Below are positions 43,385-54,276 of a stretch of DNA of 64,000 bases, piece by piece. Source of the stretch: Ornithinimicrobium cerasi. GTDB taxonomy: Bacteria; Actinomycetota; Actinomycetes; Actinomycetales; Dermatophilaceae. The position numbers were made by a program, and so were the translations under genes. Every line of letters begins with the position of its first letter. Positions within the stretch are counted from its first letter, which is position 1. Location: assembly GCF_003702705.1 (NCBI RefSeq), contig NZ_QZMN01000003.1:124001-188000 (forward strand), written 5' to 3'. Under the pieces are notes generated by a model, which did no database searches, had not been told where the DNA came from, and saw only the letters and a list, made by a program, of their open reading frames with translations.

Positions 43385-45208
43385 ATGACCCACGTCCTCA
43401 CCGCCGTCGCCTGGCCCTACGCCAACGGTCCGCGCCACATCGGGCACGTCGCCGGCTTCGGGGTGCCCTCGGACGTCTTCAGCCGCTACCTGCGGATGGC
43501 GGGGCACGACGTGCTCATGGTGAGCGGGTCCGACGAGCACGGCACCCCGATCCTCGTCCAGGCCGACAAGGCCGGGATGAGCCCGCAGGCGTTCATCGAC
43601 GTCAACCACCGCGTCATCGCCGAGGACCTCGTCGCGCTCGGCGTCTCCTACGACCTCTACACGCGCACGACCACCGCCAACCACCACTCCGTCGTCCAGC
43701 AGATGTTTCTCGCCTGCCACGCCAACGGCTACATGGTGGAGCAGACCCAGCAGGTGGCGATCAGCCCGTCCACGGGCCGTACCCTCCCTGACCGCTTCAT
43801 CGAGGGCACCTGCCCGATCTGCGGCTACCCGGACGCGCGCGGGGACCAGTGCGACAACTGCGGCAACCAGCTCGACCCGACCGACCTCAAGGACCCGCGC
43901 AGCAAGATCAACGGCGAGACCCCGGAGTTCAAGGACACCCAGCACTTCTTCCTCGACCTGCCCGCGCTCGCCGAGGCGCTGGGCAGCTGGCTCGACGGCC
44001 GTGAGGAGAGCGGGCTGTGGCGCCCCAACGTCATCAAGTTCTCGCAGAACATCCTCGAGGAGATCCGTCCGCGGGCGATGACCCGCGACATCGACTGGGG
44101 CATCACCGTGCCGCTGCCCGGCTGGCAGGAGGACCGGACCAAGAAGCTCTACGTCTGGTTCGACGCCGTCATCGGCTACCTGTCCGCCTCTGTCGAGTGG
44201 GCCCGCCGCAGCGGTGACGCCGAGCGCTGGAGGGAGTGGTGGAACGACCCCCAGGCGCTGTCCTACTACTTCATGGGCAAGGACAACATCACCTTCCACT
44301 CCCAGATCTGGCCCGCCGAGATGCTTGCCCACAACGGCGAGGGCTCCCTCGGCGGGCAGGTCGGCCCCTACGGCCACCTCAACCTGCCCACCGAGGTGGT
44401 CTCGAGCGAGTTCCTGACGATGGAGGGCAGGCAGTTCTCCACCTCGCGCAACGTCGTCATCTACGTGCGCGACGTGCTGGAGCGCTACCAGCCGGACGCC
44501 CTGCGCTACTTCCTGTCGGCCGCCGCCCCCGAGACGTCCGACTCCGACTTCTCCTGGCCGGAGTTCGTCAAGCGCACCAACACCGAGCTCGTCGCCGGCT
44601 GGGGCAACCTCGTCAACCGGACCGCGTCGATGATCGCCAAGAACTTCGGCGAGATCCCCGCACCCGGTCCGCTCGAGCCGGTCGACGAGGCGCTGCTGGC
44701 GCAGGTCGCTGCGGGCTTCGGCACCGTGGGCGGCCTGATCGCCGCCCACAGGCAGAAGGCCGGCCTGGCGGAGGCCATGCGCCTCGTGGGCGAGGCCAAC
44801 GCCTACGTCTCGACGACCGAGCCGTTCAAGCTCAAGGGCGAGGACCAGCGCGAGCGCCTCGCCACCGTCCTGCACGTGCTCGCCCAGGCGGTCGTCGACC
44901 TCAACACCCTGCTCTCGCCCTACCTCCCGCACAGCTCGACGGCGGTGCACCAGGCCCTCGGCGGGGAGGGCCCCTTCCAGCCGATGCCCGAGATCCGCGA
45001 GGTCGGCGACCTGGACGACCCCGCCCGCCCGGACTATCCCGTCATCACCGGCGACTACGCCTCCGCCCCCCGCTGGGCGCACCGCCCCGTGCAGGTGGGC
45101 GCGCCCGTGGCGCGGCCGACCCCGATCTTCACCAAGCTCGACCCGTCGGTGGTGGAGGAGGAGCGGGCGCGGCTCGGCCTGGTCGACGCGGCGCAGGCCC
45201 AGGTATGA
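43385..45208 (+). CDS. metG: Methionyl-tRNA synthetase
   Basis: 607 residues, class I synthetase charging tRNA-Met. The HIGH motif is in [12 protein letters not shown] and the zinc knuckle has two CxxC pairs ([18 protein letters not shown]). The KMSKS position reads RQFSTSR, the form usual in this actinobacterial/archaeal-like MetRS subgroup. Anticodon-binding residues follow in [22 protein letters not shown] (43371-43376) lies 8 bases before the ATG, a near-leaderless start. It heads the metG-tatD-rsmA-ispE run. Confidence 0.97.
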   Translation: MTHVLTAVAWPYANGPRHIGHVAGFGVPSDVFSRYLRMAGHDVLMVSGSDEHGTPILVQADKAGMSPQAFIDVNHRVIAEDLVALGVSYDLYTRTTTANHHSVVQQMFLACHANGYMVEQTQQVAISPSTGRTLPDRFIEGTCPICGYPDARGDQCDNCGNQLDPTDLKDPRSKINGETPEFKDTQHFFLDLPALAEALGSWLDGREESGLWRPNVIKFSQNILEEIRPRAMTRDIDWGITVPLPGWQEDRTKKLYVWFDAVIGYLSASVEWARRSGDAERWREWWNDPQALSYYFMGKDNITFHSQIWPAEMLAHNGEGSLGGQVGPYGHLNLPTEVVSSEFLTMEGRQFSTSRNVVIYVRDVLERYQPDALRYFLSAAAPETSDSDFSWPEFVKRTNTELVAGWGNLVNRTASMIAKNFGEIPAPGPLEPVDEALLAQVAAGFGTVGGLIAAHRQKAGLAEAMRLVGEANAYVSTTEPFKLKGEDQRERLATVLHVLAQAVVDLNTLLSPYLPHSSTAVHQALGGEGPFQPMPEIREVGDLDDPARPDYPVITGDYASAPRWAHRPVQVGAPVARPTPIFTKLDPSVVEEERARLGLVDAAQAQV

Positions 45209-45230
45209 CGTCACGCACCCGGGTGCGGCC

Positions 45231-46079
45231 GTGACCGACGCGCGCCTGGCCGAGCGTCCGGAGCTGCCCGACCGCCTGCCCCTGCCGGTCGTCGACAACC
45301 ACTGCCACCTCGACATCCGGCGCGACGACGCCCCGGAGGTCGCGCTGCGGCAGGTCATCTCCGAGGCGGCCTCCGTCGGCGTCGACCGTCTCGTCCAGAT
45401 CGGGTGCGACATCGGCTCCGCGCGCTGGACGGCGGCGGTCGTGGACGAGCACCCGGCCCTCCTCGGCGGGGTGGCCATCCACCCCAACGAGGTGCCCCGG
45501 CACCAGGCCGCGGGGGACCTGGACGACGTCCTCGACGAGATCGCCTCTCTCGCACAGCATCCCCGGATCCGGGTTATCGGGGAGACGGGCCTCGACTACT
45601 ACCGCACCCGTCCGGAAGGTGTCGCGGTGCAGCAGGAGTCGTTCCGTCGCCACATCGCGCTCGCCAAGCGCCTCGGCCTCGCCCTGCAGATCCACGACCG
45701 GGACGCCCATGACGACGTGCTGCGCATCCTCGCCGAGGAGGGCGCCCCGGAGCGGACGGTGCTGCACTGCTACTCCGGGGACATGGAGATGGCCCGGGAG
45801 TGCGTGCGCCGCGGCTACTACCTCTCCTTCGCCGGCACGGTGACCTTCCGGTCGGCCAAGGACCTGCGCGACGCGCTCTCCGTCACCCCGATGGAGCACC
45901 TCCTCGTCGAGACGGACGCCCCCTACCTCACCCCCACCCCCCACCGGGGCCGCGCCAACGCGCCCTACCTCGTCCCGCACACCGTCAGGGCCATGGCGGC
46001 CACCCTCAACACCAGCGTGCCGCAGCTGTGCCAGGCGCTCTCGGACAACAGCGAGCACGTCTACGGCCCCTGGTCCTGA
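45231..46079 (+). CDS. tatD: TatD family metal-dependent hydrolase (DNase)
   Basis: 282 residues. Metal ligands are visible in [37 protein letters not shown] and [10 protein letters not shown], the last with the conserved RGRAN following. TatD enzymes are 3'-5' exonucleases acting in DNA repair and RNA quality control. GTG 45231 is the first plausible start after metG. Confidence 0.93.
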   Translation: MTDARLAERPELPDRLPLPVVDNHCHLDIRRDDAPEVALRQVISEAASVGVDRLVQIGCDIGSARWTAAVVDEHPALLGGVAIHPNEVPRHQAAGDLDDVLDEIASLAQHPRIRVIGETGLDYYRTRPEGVAVQQESFRRHIALAKRLGLALQIHDRDAHDDVLRILAEEGAPERTVLHCYSGDMEMARECVRRGYYLSFAGTVTFRSAKDLRDALSVTPMEHLLVETDAPYLTPTPHRGRANAPYLVPHTVRAMAATLNTSVPQLCQALSDNSEHVYGPWS

Positions 46080-46135
46080 CCACCGGGCCTGCGGGCGCCG
46101 GGCCGGCGGTGCCGGTGGGCGCCGCCGCCGTGGCG

Positions 46136-46141
46136 GATAAT
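46136..46141 (+). promoter_or_regulatory. -10 box, leaderless start of rsmA
   Basis: GATAAT, one of the closest matches to the TATAAT consensus in the window, lies 6 bases before GTG 46148. Confidence 0.65.
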
Positions 46142-46147
46142 GCAGCG

Positions 46148-47047
46148 GTGACCGAGCCCGAGGACCCCGCCGACGACCCCGCCGAGCGGCCCGGCGCCGC
46201 CCTGCTCGGGCCCGCCGAGATCCGCACCCTGGCGGCACGGCTCGGGATCCGCCCCACCAAGCAGTGGGGCCAGAACTTCGTCATCGACAAGGGCACGGTC
46301 CGCCGCATCGTCCGGACCGCCGACCTCACCCCCGACGACGTCGTCCTCGAGGTCGGGCCCGGCCTCGGCTCCCTCACCCTGGCGCTCCTGCCGCAGGTCG
46401 CCCACGTGACCGCCGTCGAGATCGACCCCGTCCTGGCCGACGAGCTCCCACGGACCGTCGCCGACCACGCTCCCGACCTGGCCGACCGGCTCACGGTCCT
46501 GCACGCGGACGCCCTCCGCATCACCGACCTCCCGGACCCCCGACCCACCGCCCTGGTCGCCAACCTGCCCTACAACGTCGCCGTCCCCGTCGTCCTCCAC
46601 CTGCTCGCCACCGTGCCGACCCTGCAGAAGGTCCTGGTCATGGTCCAGCTCGAGGTGGCCGAGCGGCTCGCCGCGGGACCCGGCGGCAGGGTCTACGGCG
46701 TCCCGAGCGTCAAGGCCGCGTGGTACGCCGACGTCACCAGCGCCGGGCGCATCGGCCGGCACGTCTTCTGGCCCGCCCCCAACGTCGACTCCGGCCTGGT
46801 CCGGATGGTCCGCCACGAGCCGCCGGCCAGCGCCGCGACCCGCCAGGAGGTCTTCGCCGTGGTCGACGCGGCCTTCGCCCAGCGCCGCAAGACGCTGCGC
46901 GCGGCACTGTCCGGCTGGGCCGGCTCCGGGGTCGCCGCGGAGGAGCTGCTCCGCGCCGCGGGGGTCGACCCGCAGGCCCGGGGCGAGGTGCTCACGGTCG
47001 GCGATTTCGCCCGGATCGCCGAGGCCGCACGTACACGGGCCGGGTGA
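46148..47047 (+). CDS. rsmA: 16S rRNA dimethyladenosine transferase RsmA (KsgA)
   Basis: 299 residues. It dimethylates A1518 and A1519 of 16S rRNA late in 30S assembly. [16 protein letters not shown]-binding [20 protein letters not shown], and the catalytic NLPYNVA motif are present. The GTG at 46148 is set by the -10 box 6 bases upstream. No rpf gene sits between tatD and rsmA, unlike M. tuberculosis. Confidence 0.95.
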   Translation: MTEPEDPADDPAERPGAALLGPAEIRTLAARLGIRPTKQWGQNFVIDKGTVRRIVRTADLTPDDVVLEVGPGLGSLTLALLPQVAHVTAVEIDPVLADELPRTVADHAPDLADRLTVLHADALRITDLPDPRPTALVANLPYNVAVPVVLHLLATVPTLQKVLVMVQLEVAERLAAGPGGRVYGVPSVKAAWYADVTSAGRIGRHVFWPAPNVDSGLVRMVRHEPPASAATRQEVFAVVDAAFAQRRKTLRAALSGWAGSGVAAEELLRAAGVDPQARGEVLTVGDFARIAEAARTRAG

Positions 47048-47122
47048 GCGGGCGTGCGCCCACTCCTGTCGTGCTCACATCGCTCCCCGACGTCGGTGGA
47101 GCGACCGGAGTGGCGGGAAGGC

Positions 47123-47179
47123 GACAGCAGGGTGGCGGCGTCGCGCCCGGCGACAGCAGGGGCCCGAACGGGACAGCAG
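47123..47179. repeat. Three GACAGCAG repeats upstream of ispE
   Basis: GACAGCAG occurs at 47123-47130, 47152-47159 and 47172-47179 on the same strand, the first two inside the longer GCGACAGCAGG or CGACAGCAGG. The 207-base gap between rsmA and ispE has no other coding signal. Confidence 0.45.
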
Positions 47180-47241
47180 AGGCCCGGTGCCAGGGGACCG
47201 ACGGCATACCCCTGAGCCCACGGAGGGCCCCGCCAACCCCC

Positions 47242-47247
47242 TAGGGT
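47242..47247 (+). promoter_or_regulatory. -10 box, leaderless start of ispE
   Basis: TAGGGT lies 7 bases before ATG 47255 and favours it over an in-frame GTG at 47246 that would fall inside the box. Confidence 0.6.
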
Positions 47248-47254
47248 GAGGCGC

Positions 47255-48247
47255 ATGAGGTCAGCGGAGATGTCAGGCGTGGTGAGCTGCCGGGTGCCCG
47301 GCAAGATCAACCTCGACCTGTCCGTGGGCCCCCTGCGCGAGGACGGTTACCACGAGCTGTCGACCGTCTTCCACGCCGTGAGCGTCTACGACAGGGTCAC
47401 CGTCCAGCTCGCGGACCGGTGGTCGGTGCACGTCAGCGGTCCCTACGCCGACCGCGTCCCCACCGACGACACCAACCTCGCGCTCGTGGCCGCCAGGACG
47501 CTGGCGCGCCGTCGGCCACGAGGGCTGCGGCTGAGCCCGGTGCGCATCGACATCGACAAGCAGATCCCGGTCGCCGGGGGGATGGCGGGGGGCTCGGCCG
47601 ACGCCGCCGGCGCCCTGGTGGCCTGTCGCGAGCTGTGGGGCCTGGACCACGTCGAGAACGACCTGCTCGAGGAGATCGCCGCCGGTCTCGGCTCCGACGT
47701 CCCCTTCCTGCTCCACGGCGGCACCGCGATCGGGTCGGGCCGGGGCGAGCAGGTCACCCCGGTCCTCGCGCGGGGTGAGCTGCACTGGGTGCTCTGGGCG
47801 GGCGAGGGGCTGGGTCTGTCCACCCCCGCCGTGTATGCCGAGTGCGACCGGCTGCGCGCCGAGCAGGGACGGCGCGTGGATCCGCCCCAGCCGTCCGGCG
47901 AGCTGATGACGGCGCTGCGGCGGATGGACCCCGAGGCCGTCGCCGAGCACCTCCACAACGACCTGCAGGAGGCAGCCGTCTCGCTGCGGCCGATCCTCGC
48001 CGAGGTGCTCGAGGTGGGACTCGACCTCGGTGCGCGGGCCGGGATCGTGTCGGGGAGCGGGCCGACCGTCGCCTTCCTCGTCGGCACCCAGGCGCAGGCC
48101 ATCGACCTCTCGGTCGGCCTGGCGGCCAACGGTCCGAAGGGTGACATCCTGCGCGCGGTGGGCCCGGCTGCCGGCGCCGCGCTGGTCCAGTGGCGCGCGA
48201 GCGCGCCGCCCCCCGGCCCGCAGCTGCCGGGACCGGTGCCCGGCTGA
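47255..48247 (+). CDS. ispE: 4-(cytidine 5'-diphospho)-2-C-methyl-D-erythritol kinase
   Basis: 330 residues. GHMP kinase of the MEP isoprenoid pathway. VPGKINLDLSVGPLREDGYH is the N-terminal signature, and PVAGGMAGGSADAAGALVAC the ATP-binding glycine loop. SGSGPTVAFLVG is the third GHMP motif. It follows rsmA as in most actinobacteria. Confidence 0.95.
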   Translation: MRSAEMSGVVSCRVPGKINLDLSVGPLREDGYHELSTVFHAVSVYDRVTVQLADRWSVHVSGPYADRVPTDDTNLALVAARTLARRRPRGLRLSPVRIDIDKQIPVAGGMAGGSADAAGALVACRELWGLDHVENDLLEEIAAGLGSDVPFLLHGGTAIGSGRGEQVTPVLARGELHWVLWAGEGLGLSTPAVYAECDRLRAEQGRRVDPPQPSGELMTALRRMDPEAVAEHLHNDLQEAAVSLRPILAEVLEVGLDLGARAGIVSGSGPTVAFLVGTQAQAIDLSVGLAANGPKGDILRAVGPAAGAALVQWRASAPPPGPQLPGPVPG

Positions 48248-48286
48248 GCCCGTCGCGGCCAGGACGCGCGGCTGCCGCCGTCGGGC

Positions 48287-48335
48287 CGAGGACACGGGTG
48301 TCCCGGGCGAGGACACGGGTGCCCACCGCGAGGAC
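48287..48335. repeat. 21-base-period direct repeats upstream of the ABC-F gene
   Basis: CGAGGACACGGGTG occurs exactly at 48287-48300 and 48308-48321, with a shortened third copy CGAGGAC at 48329-48335. All are spaced 21 bases, two DNA helical turns. They lie about 50-95 bases upstream of the likely -10 TAGGAT (48382-48387). Confidence 0.6.
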
Positions 48336-48420
48336 CGGTCCCCGCCCCGCCACGGATACCTGGCCGGCCACACCCCCGACGTAGGATCGGCCGTCGACCC
48401 CCACCACTCAGGAGATGTCC

Positions 48421-50280
<1,860 letters not shown>

Positions 50281-50298
50281 GCCCTCGGGCGGGCGGCG

Positions 50299-50811
50299 TC
50301 AGGTCGGCGCGGCGTCGTCGAACGGCTCCAGGAGGCCCTTGAGCAGGGTCGCGAGCTCGGCCTGGCGCGCCGGCGGCAGCGCCTGGAGCAGGCGGCGCTC
50401 GTCGTCGACGAGGTCGGCGAGCGCGGCGTCGACCACCCCGCGACCGCCCGCGGTGAGACGGACCAGGACGGAGCGGTGGTCGGCGGGAGAGGCTGCCCGC
50501 TCGACCAGCCCGCGCTCCACCAGCCGGGCGATGCGGTTGGTCATGGTGCCGCTCGTCACCAGCGTCTGGCGGACGAGCTGGGTGGGCGTGAGTTCGTAGG
50601 GATGCCCGGCGCGACGCAGCGCCGACAGGACGTCGAACTCCCACGACTCCAGACCGTGCGCCCCGAAGGCCTCGCGCCGCGCGAGGTCGAGGTGCCGGGC
50701 CAGCCGCGACACCCGGGACAGCACCTCGAGCGGGCTGACGTCGAGGTCCGGCCGCTCGCGCGCCCACGCGGCGACGATGCGGTCGACCTCGTCCCCACGG
50801 TGCTGGCTCAT
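50299..50811 (-). CDS. MarR family regulator
   Basis: 170 residues: winged helix with LESWEFDVLSALRRAGHPYE, LTPTQLVRQTLVTSGTMTNR, IARLVERGLVER and the wing SPADHRSVLVRLTAGG. It probably represses transcription in response to small aromatic ligands. ATG 50811 has TACTGT (50818-50823) 6 bases upstream (leaderless). It is convergent with the ABC-F gene and follows the aldo/keto reductase on the same strand. Confidence 0.92.
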   Translation of the reverse strand: MSQHRGDEVDRIVAAWARERPDLDVSPLEVLSRVSRLARHLDLARREAFGAHGLESWEFDVLSALRRAGHPYELTPTQLVRQTLVTSGTMTNRIARLVERGLVERAASPADHRSVLVRLTAGGRGVVDAALADLVDDERRLLQALPPARQAELATLLKGLLEPFDDAAPT

Positions 50812-50866
50812 GGGGTCACAGTAGCCAGCGGGCACCGCCCGGCCGACGCGCCGCCGACCGCGCCGG

Positions 50867-51739
50867 TCAGGTGTACTGGCGCTCGATGCGCGCGACCTCC
50901 TCGTCGCTGAGCTGCAGGTCGACCGCCCGGGCGGAGTCGGTGATCGACTGCGGGCGGCTCGCCCCGGGGATGGGTATGACGTGGGCGCCCAGGCTGAGCT
51001 CCCAGGCGAGGACGACCTGCTGCGGGCTGACGCCGCGCTCCGTGCCGATGTCCTGGAAGGCCGGGTAGGTCGCCCCGACGTCGCACGCGGCGCCGGTGCC
51101 ACCCAGCGGGCTCCACGGCAGGAACGCGATCCCGTGCTCGCCGCAGTGCTCGAGCTCCGCGCGGCTGGAGCGGAAGCGCGGGGAGAACTCGTTCTGGACC
51201 GACGCCAGCCCGCCCTCGCCGAGGACCTCGAGGGCGACGTCGATCTCCTCGACGTCGGCGTTGGAGATGCCGACCGCGCGGATCTTGCCCTCGGTCTGCA
51301 GGTCCTTCAGGGTCTGGATAACCTCGCCGTAGACGCGCCACCGGTCCGGGCGGTGCCACTGGTAGAGGTCGATGACGTCGACGTCGAGCGCGCGGAGCGA
51401 GGCCTCGACCGCCCGCCGGAGGTAGTCCGGCGACCCGTCCCGGCCCCACTGCTCCCCCTCGGAGCGGGTGATGCCGCCCTTCGTCCCGACCACGACGTGG
51501 CTGGTGTCGCCGTAGGACCGCAGCGCCGTCGCGACGATGCGCTCGTTGTGGCCCATCTGGTCCCAGCTCGGGGCGTAGATGTCCGCGGTGTCGATGAAGG
51601 TGACACCCGCGTCGAGGGCGGCGTGGACCGTGGCGACCGCCTGCTCCTCGCTCGGCGCCGGGGTCCGTCCGAGCGAGAACGGCATGGCTCCCAGGCCGAT
51701 GGCGGAGACGGAGAAAGGGCCGAGCTGGCGGGTCTGCAT
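50867..51739 (-). CDS. Aldo/keto reductase
   Basis: 290 residues, TIM barrel NADPH oxidoreductase. Catalytic Asp and Tyr in FIDTADIYAPS, Lys in VVVGTKGG and His in LYQWHRPD, with the late cofactor region IPIPGASRPQSITDSA. The substrate is unknown. ATG 51739 is preceded by TAGGCT (51747-51752) with a 7-base gap, a leaderless start. Confidence 0.93.
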   Translation of the reverse strand: MQTRQLGPFSVSAIGLGAMPFSLGRTPAPSEEQAVATVHAALDAGVTFIDTADIYAPSWDQMGHNERIVATALRSYGDTSHVVVGTKGGITRSEGEQWGRDGSPDYLRRAVEASLRALDVDVIDLYQWHRPDRWRVYGEVIQTLKDLQTEGKIRAVGISNADVEEIDVALEVLGEGGLASVQNEFSPRFRSSRAELEHCGEHGIAFLPWSPLGGTGAACDVGATYPAFQDIGTERGVSPQQVVLAWELSLGAHVIPIPGASRPQSITDSARAVDLQLSDEEVARIERQYT

Positions 51740-51800
51740 GGCCTGCAGCCTAGGCGAGCGGTCGCCGGCTCCCCGGGTTGTGCGCCGGTGCACCCATCGG

Positions 51801-51879
51801 CTCCCCGGGTTGGAATCGAACCAACGTCGCTAGTCCTGATTCAAAGTCAGGCGGCCCCTACCAGCAGAGCAACCGGGGA
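51801..51879 (-). tRNA. tRNA-Gln(TTG), with an unusually long variable region
   Basis: 79 bases. Acceptor TCCCCGG/CCGGGGA, anticodon stem CCTGA/TCAGG around loop CTTTGAA (anticodon TTG), T arm GTTGG-TTCGATT-CCAAC. There is a 9-base stretch (ACTAGCGAC) between the anticodon and T stems, and two bases rather than one before the anticodon stem. CCA is not encoded. Confidence 0.85.
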
Positions 51880-52104
51880 ACGTCCCGGAGGACCCCACCA
51901 GACTAGGTCACCCCGCGAGCGGTCCAGGGGCCTGGCGCCCGCGGGGGGAGCTGTCGTTGTCACGGTGGCGATGGGTGGCCCGGGCGTCGACGGCGCGGGT
52001 CGGGGTGGCTGGGTGTCGCCCAAGCAGCACCGCCCCACCCCGGACGCGTGAGGGCGGGGGGAGCGGACGCGGTCGAGGGTCGCGGCCACCCGCCCACAGG
52101 CGCG

Positions 52105-52749
52105 TCAGTGCCCGGTCGTGCGCAGCGTCGGGCGCGCCTCCATGCCGGAGAGGCCGTTCCACGCGAGGTTGACGAGGTGCGCGGCCACGTCCTCCTTCTT
52201 CATCTTCCGTGAGTCGAGCCACCAGCCGCCGGGGATCGCCACCATGCCGACCAGCATCTGGGCGTAGAGGGGTGCGGTCTTGGGGTCGAGGCGGCGCCGC
52301 CGGAACTCCGCCGCCAGGATGTGCTCGACCTGGCTGGCGATGTCGCTGATGAGGCTGGCGAACGACCCGGTCGACTGCCCGGGCGGGCTGTCCCGCACGA
52401 GGATCCGGAAGCCGTCGGTCGAGGTCTCGATGTAGTTGAGCAGGGCCAGGGCCGCGGCCTCGAGCAACGCGCGGGCGTTGCCCTCGTGCTCGGTCAGCGC
52501 GTCGGTGATCTGGCCCAGCAGGGCCTGGATCTCACGGTCGACCACGACCGCGTAGAGACCCTCCTTGCCGCCGAAGTGCTCGTAGATCACCGGCTTCGAG
52601 ACGCCCGCCTTCGCCGCGATCTCCTCCACGCTCGTGCCCTCGAAACCCTTCTCCGCAAACAGGGCCCGGCCCACCGAGACGAGTTGCTGACGCCGCTGCG
52701 GGCCGGTCATCCGGTTGCGGGGCGAGGACTTCGTCGGGGGCGCGGTCAC
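52105..52749 (-). CDS. TetR family regulator
   Basis: 214 residues from GTG 52749. The N-terminal helix-turn-helix reads RRQQLVSVGRALFAEKGFEG, TSVEEIAAKAGVSKPVIYEH, FGGKEGLYAVVV. The ligand domain is unassigned. It is divergent from glmU, as the TetR gene Rv1019 lies beside glmU in M. tuberculosis. CATGAT (52756-52761) sits 6 bases upstream of the GTG. Confidence 0.93.
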   Translation of the reverse strand: MTAPPTKSSPRNRMTGPQRRQQLVSVGRALFAEKGFEGTSVEEIAAKAGVSKPVIYEHFGGKEGLYAVVVDREIQALLGQITDALTEHEGNARALLEAAALALLNYIETSTDGFRILVRDSPPGQSTGSFASLISDIASQVEHILAAEFRRRRLDPKTAPLYAQMLVGMVAIPGGWWLDSRKMKKEDVAAHLVNLAWNGLSGMEARPTLRTTGH

Positions 52750-52766
52750 CCCCTCATCATGCCAAG

Positions 52767-52772
52767 TAGAGT
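52767..52772 (+). promoter_or_regulatory. -10 box, leaderless start of glmU
   Basis: TAGAGT lies 7 bases before GTG 52780. The opposite-strand TetR -10 is only 6 bases away, so the two promoters probably compete. Confidence 0.62.
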
Positions 52773-52779
52773 CAGGACC

Positions 52780-54276
52780 GTGACGTCCCACCACCCCGCA
52801 GCCGTCATCGTGCTGGCCGCCGGCGAAGGCACCCGGATGAAGTCCACGACCCCCAAGGTGCTCCACCGCATCGGGGGTCGCAGTCTTCTCGGGCACGCCC
52901 TGCACGCCGCGCGGCAGGCCTCGCCCGAGCACCTCGCCGTCGTGGTCCGGCACGAGCGCGACCGGGTCGCCGAGCACGTCGCGGCGCTCGACCCGGGGGC
53001 GGTCGTCGCCGACCAGGACGAGGTGAAGGGCACCGGGCGCGCCTGCGAGTGCGGCCTCGACGCCCTCCCGGCGGACCTCGAGGGGACCGTGCTGGTGACC
53101 ATGGGGGACGTCCCGCTCCTCACCGGCCGCACCCTCGTGGAGCTCACCGAGCGGCACGAGGCGAGCGGGGCCGCCGTCACCGTCATCACCGCCGAGCTCG
53201 ACGACGCCAAGTCCTACGGGCGGGTCGTGCGCAACGAGCGGGGTGACGTCGTCGCGATCATGGAGCACAAGGACGCCCTGGCCCACCGCGCAGCGGGCGA
53301 CGATCTGGCCCACGTGGTCGACGTGCGCGAGATCAACTCGGGCATCTACGCCTTCGACGCGGCGGTGCTGCGCGCCGCGCTGGGTGAGGTGGGGACCGAC
53401 AACGCCCAGGGGGAGAAGTACCTCACGGACGTCATCGGGATCGCCCGCCGGGACGGCCGCACGGTCCGCGCCCACCTCGTCGAGGACCTGTGGCAGACCG
53501 AGGGCGTCAACGACCGCGTCCAGCTGGCCGCGCTCGGCAAGGAGCTCAACCGGCGCACCGTCGAGCACTGGATGCGGGAGGGCGTGACCGTCGTCGACCC
53601 CGACACCACCTGGATCGACGCCGAGGTGACGATCGGCCGGGACACCGTGGTCCGCCCGGGCACCCAGCTGCTCGGCGCCACCACGGTGGGGGAGGGCGTC
53701 GTCATCGGCCCGGACACGACGCTGACCGACACCGAGGTGCGCGACGGCGCCAGCGTCGTGCGCACCCAGGCCGAGGCGGCGGTGATCGGGGAGCGGGCCA
53801 CCGTGGGCCCCTTCTCCTACCTGCGCCCCGGCACGGTCCTGGGGGCGGCCGGGAAGATCGGCGGCTTCGTCGAGACCAAGAACGCGCGGATCGGGGACGG
53901 CGCCAAGGTGCCGCACCTGACCTACTGCGGGGACGCCACCATCGGCGAGGGCGCCAACATCGGGGCCGGGACGATCTTCGCCAACTACGACGGGGTCGCC
54001 AAGCACCACACCACGGTCGGTCGCCACTCCTTCGTCGGGTCCGACTCGGTGCTCGTCGCCCCGGTCGAGATCGCCGACGGTGCCTACGTCGCCGCCGGGT
54101 CGACGATCGAGGGCCGGGTCGGACCGGGCCAGATCGCCGTCGCCCGCGGTCGTCAGCGCAACGTCGACGGCTGGGTGGCCCGGCGCCGACCCGGCACCAG
54201 GACCGCGGCGGCCGCCGAGGAGGCCCTGGCGCGACGGCATACCCCGCCCACCCCCAGCACCGAGGAGCGCCCATGA
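52780..54276 (+). CDS. glmU: Bifunctional GlmU (UDP-GlcNAc pyrophosphorylase / GlcN-1-P acetyltransferase)
   Basis: 498 residues. Uridyltransferase domain: VIVLAAGEGTRMKSTTPKVL, GTGRACECGL, MGDVPLLT. The C-terminal left-handed beta-helix carries the hexapeptide repeats and acetyl-CoA site (GPFSYLRPGTVLG, GFVETKNARIGDG, NYDGVAKHHTTVG). It supplies UDP-GlcNAc for peptidoglycan. The C-terminal 30 residues are a Pro/Ala/Arg-rich extension. It is coupled to prs by an ATGA overlap. Confidence 0.96.
   Translation: MTSHHPAAVIVLAAGEGTRMKSTTPKVLHRIGGRSLLGHALHAARQASPEHLAVVVRHERDRVAEHVAALDPGAVVADQDEVKGTGRACECGLDALPADLEGTVLVTMGDVPLLTGRTLVELTERHEASGAAVTVITAELDDAKSYGRVVRNERGDVVAIMEHKDALAHRAAGDDLAHVVDVREINSGIYAFDAAVLRAALGEVGTDNAQGEKYLTDVIGIARRDGRTVRAHLVEDLWQTEGVNDRVQLAALGKELNRRTVEHWMREGVTVVDPDTTWIDAEVTIGRDTVVRPGTQLLGATTVGEGVVIGPDTTLTDTEVRDGASVVRTQAEAAVIGERATVGPFSYLRPGTVLGAAGKIGGFVETKNARIGDGAKVPHLTYCGDATIGEGANIGAGTIFANYDGVAKHHTTVGRHSFVGSDSVLVAPVEIADGAYVAAGSTIEGRVGPGQIAVARGRQRNVDGWVARRRPGTRTAAAAEEALARRHTPPTPSTEERP

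Noticed and set aside
44440-44465. Loss of the KMSKS motif in MetRS (RQFSTSR)
   Set aside because: This form is normal for the actinobacterial subgroup, not decay.
43370-45487. A 705-codon open frame antisense to metG
   Set aside because: Composition artefact opposite a complete MetRS.
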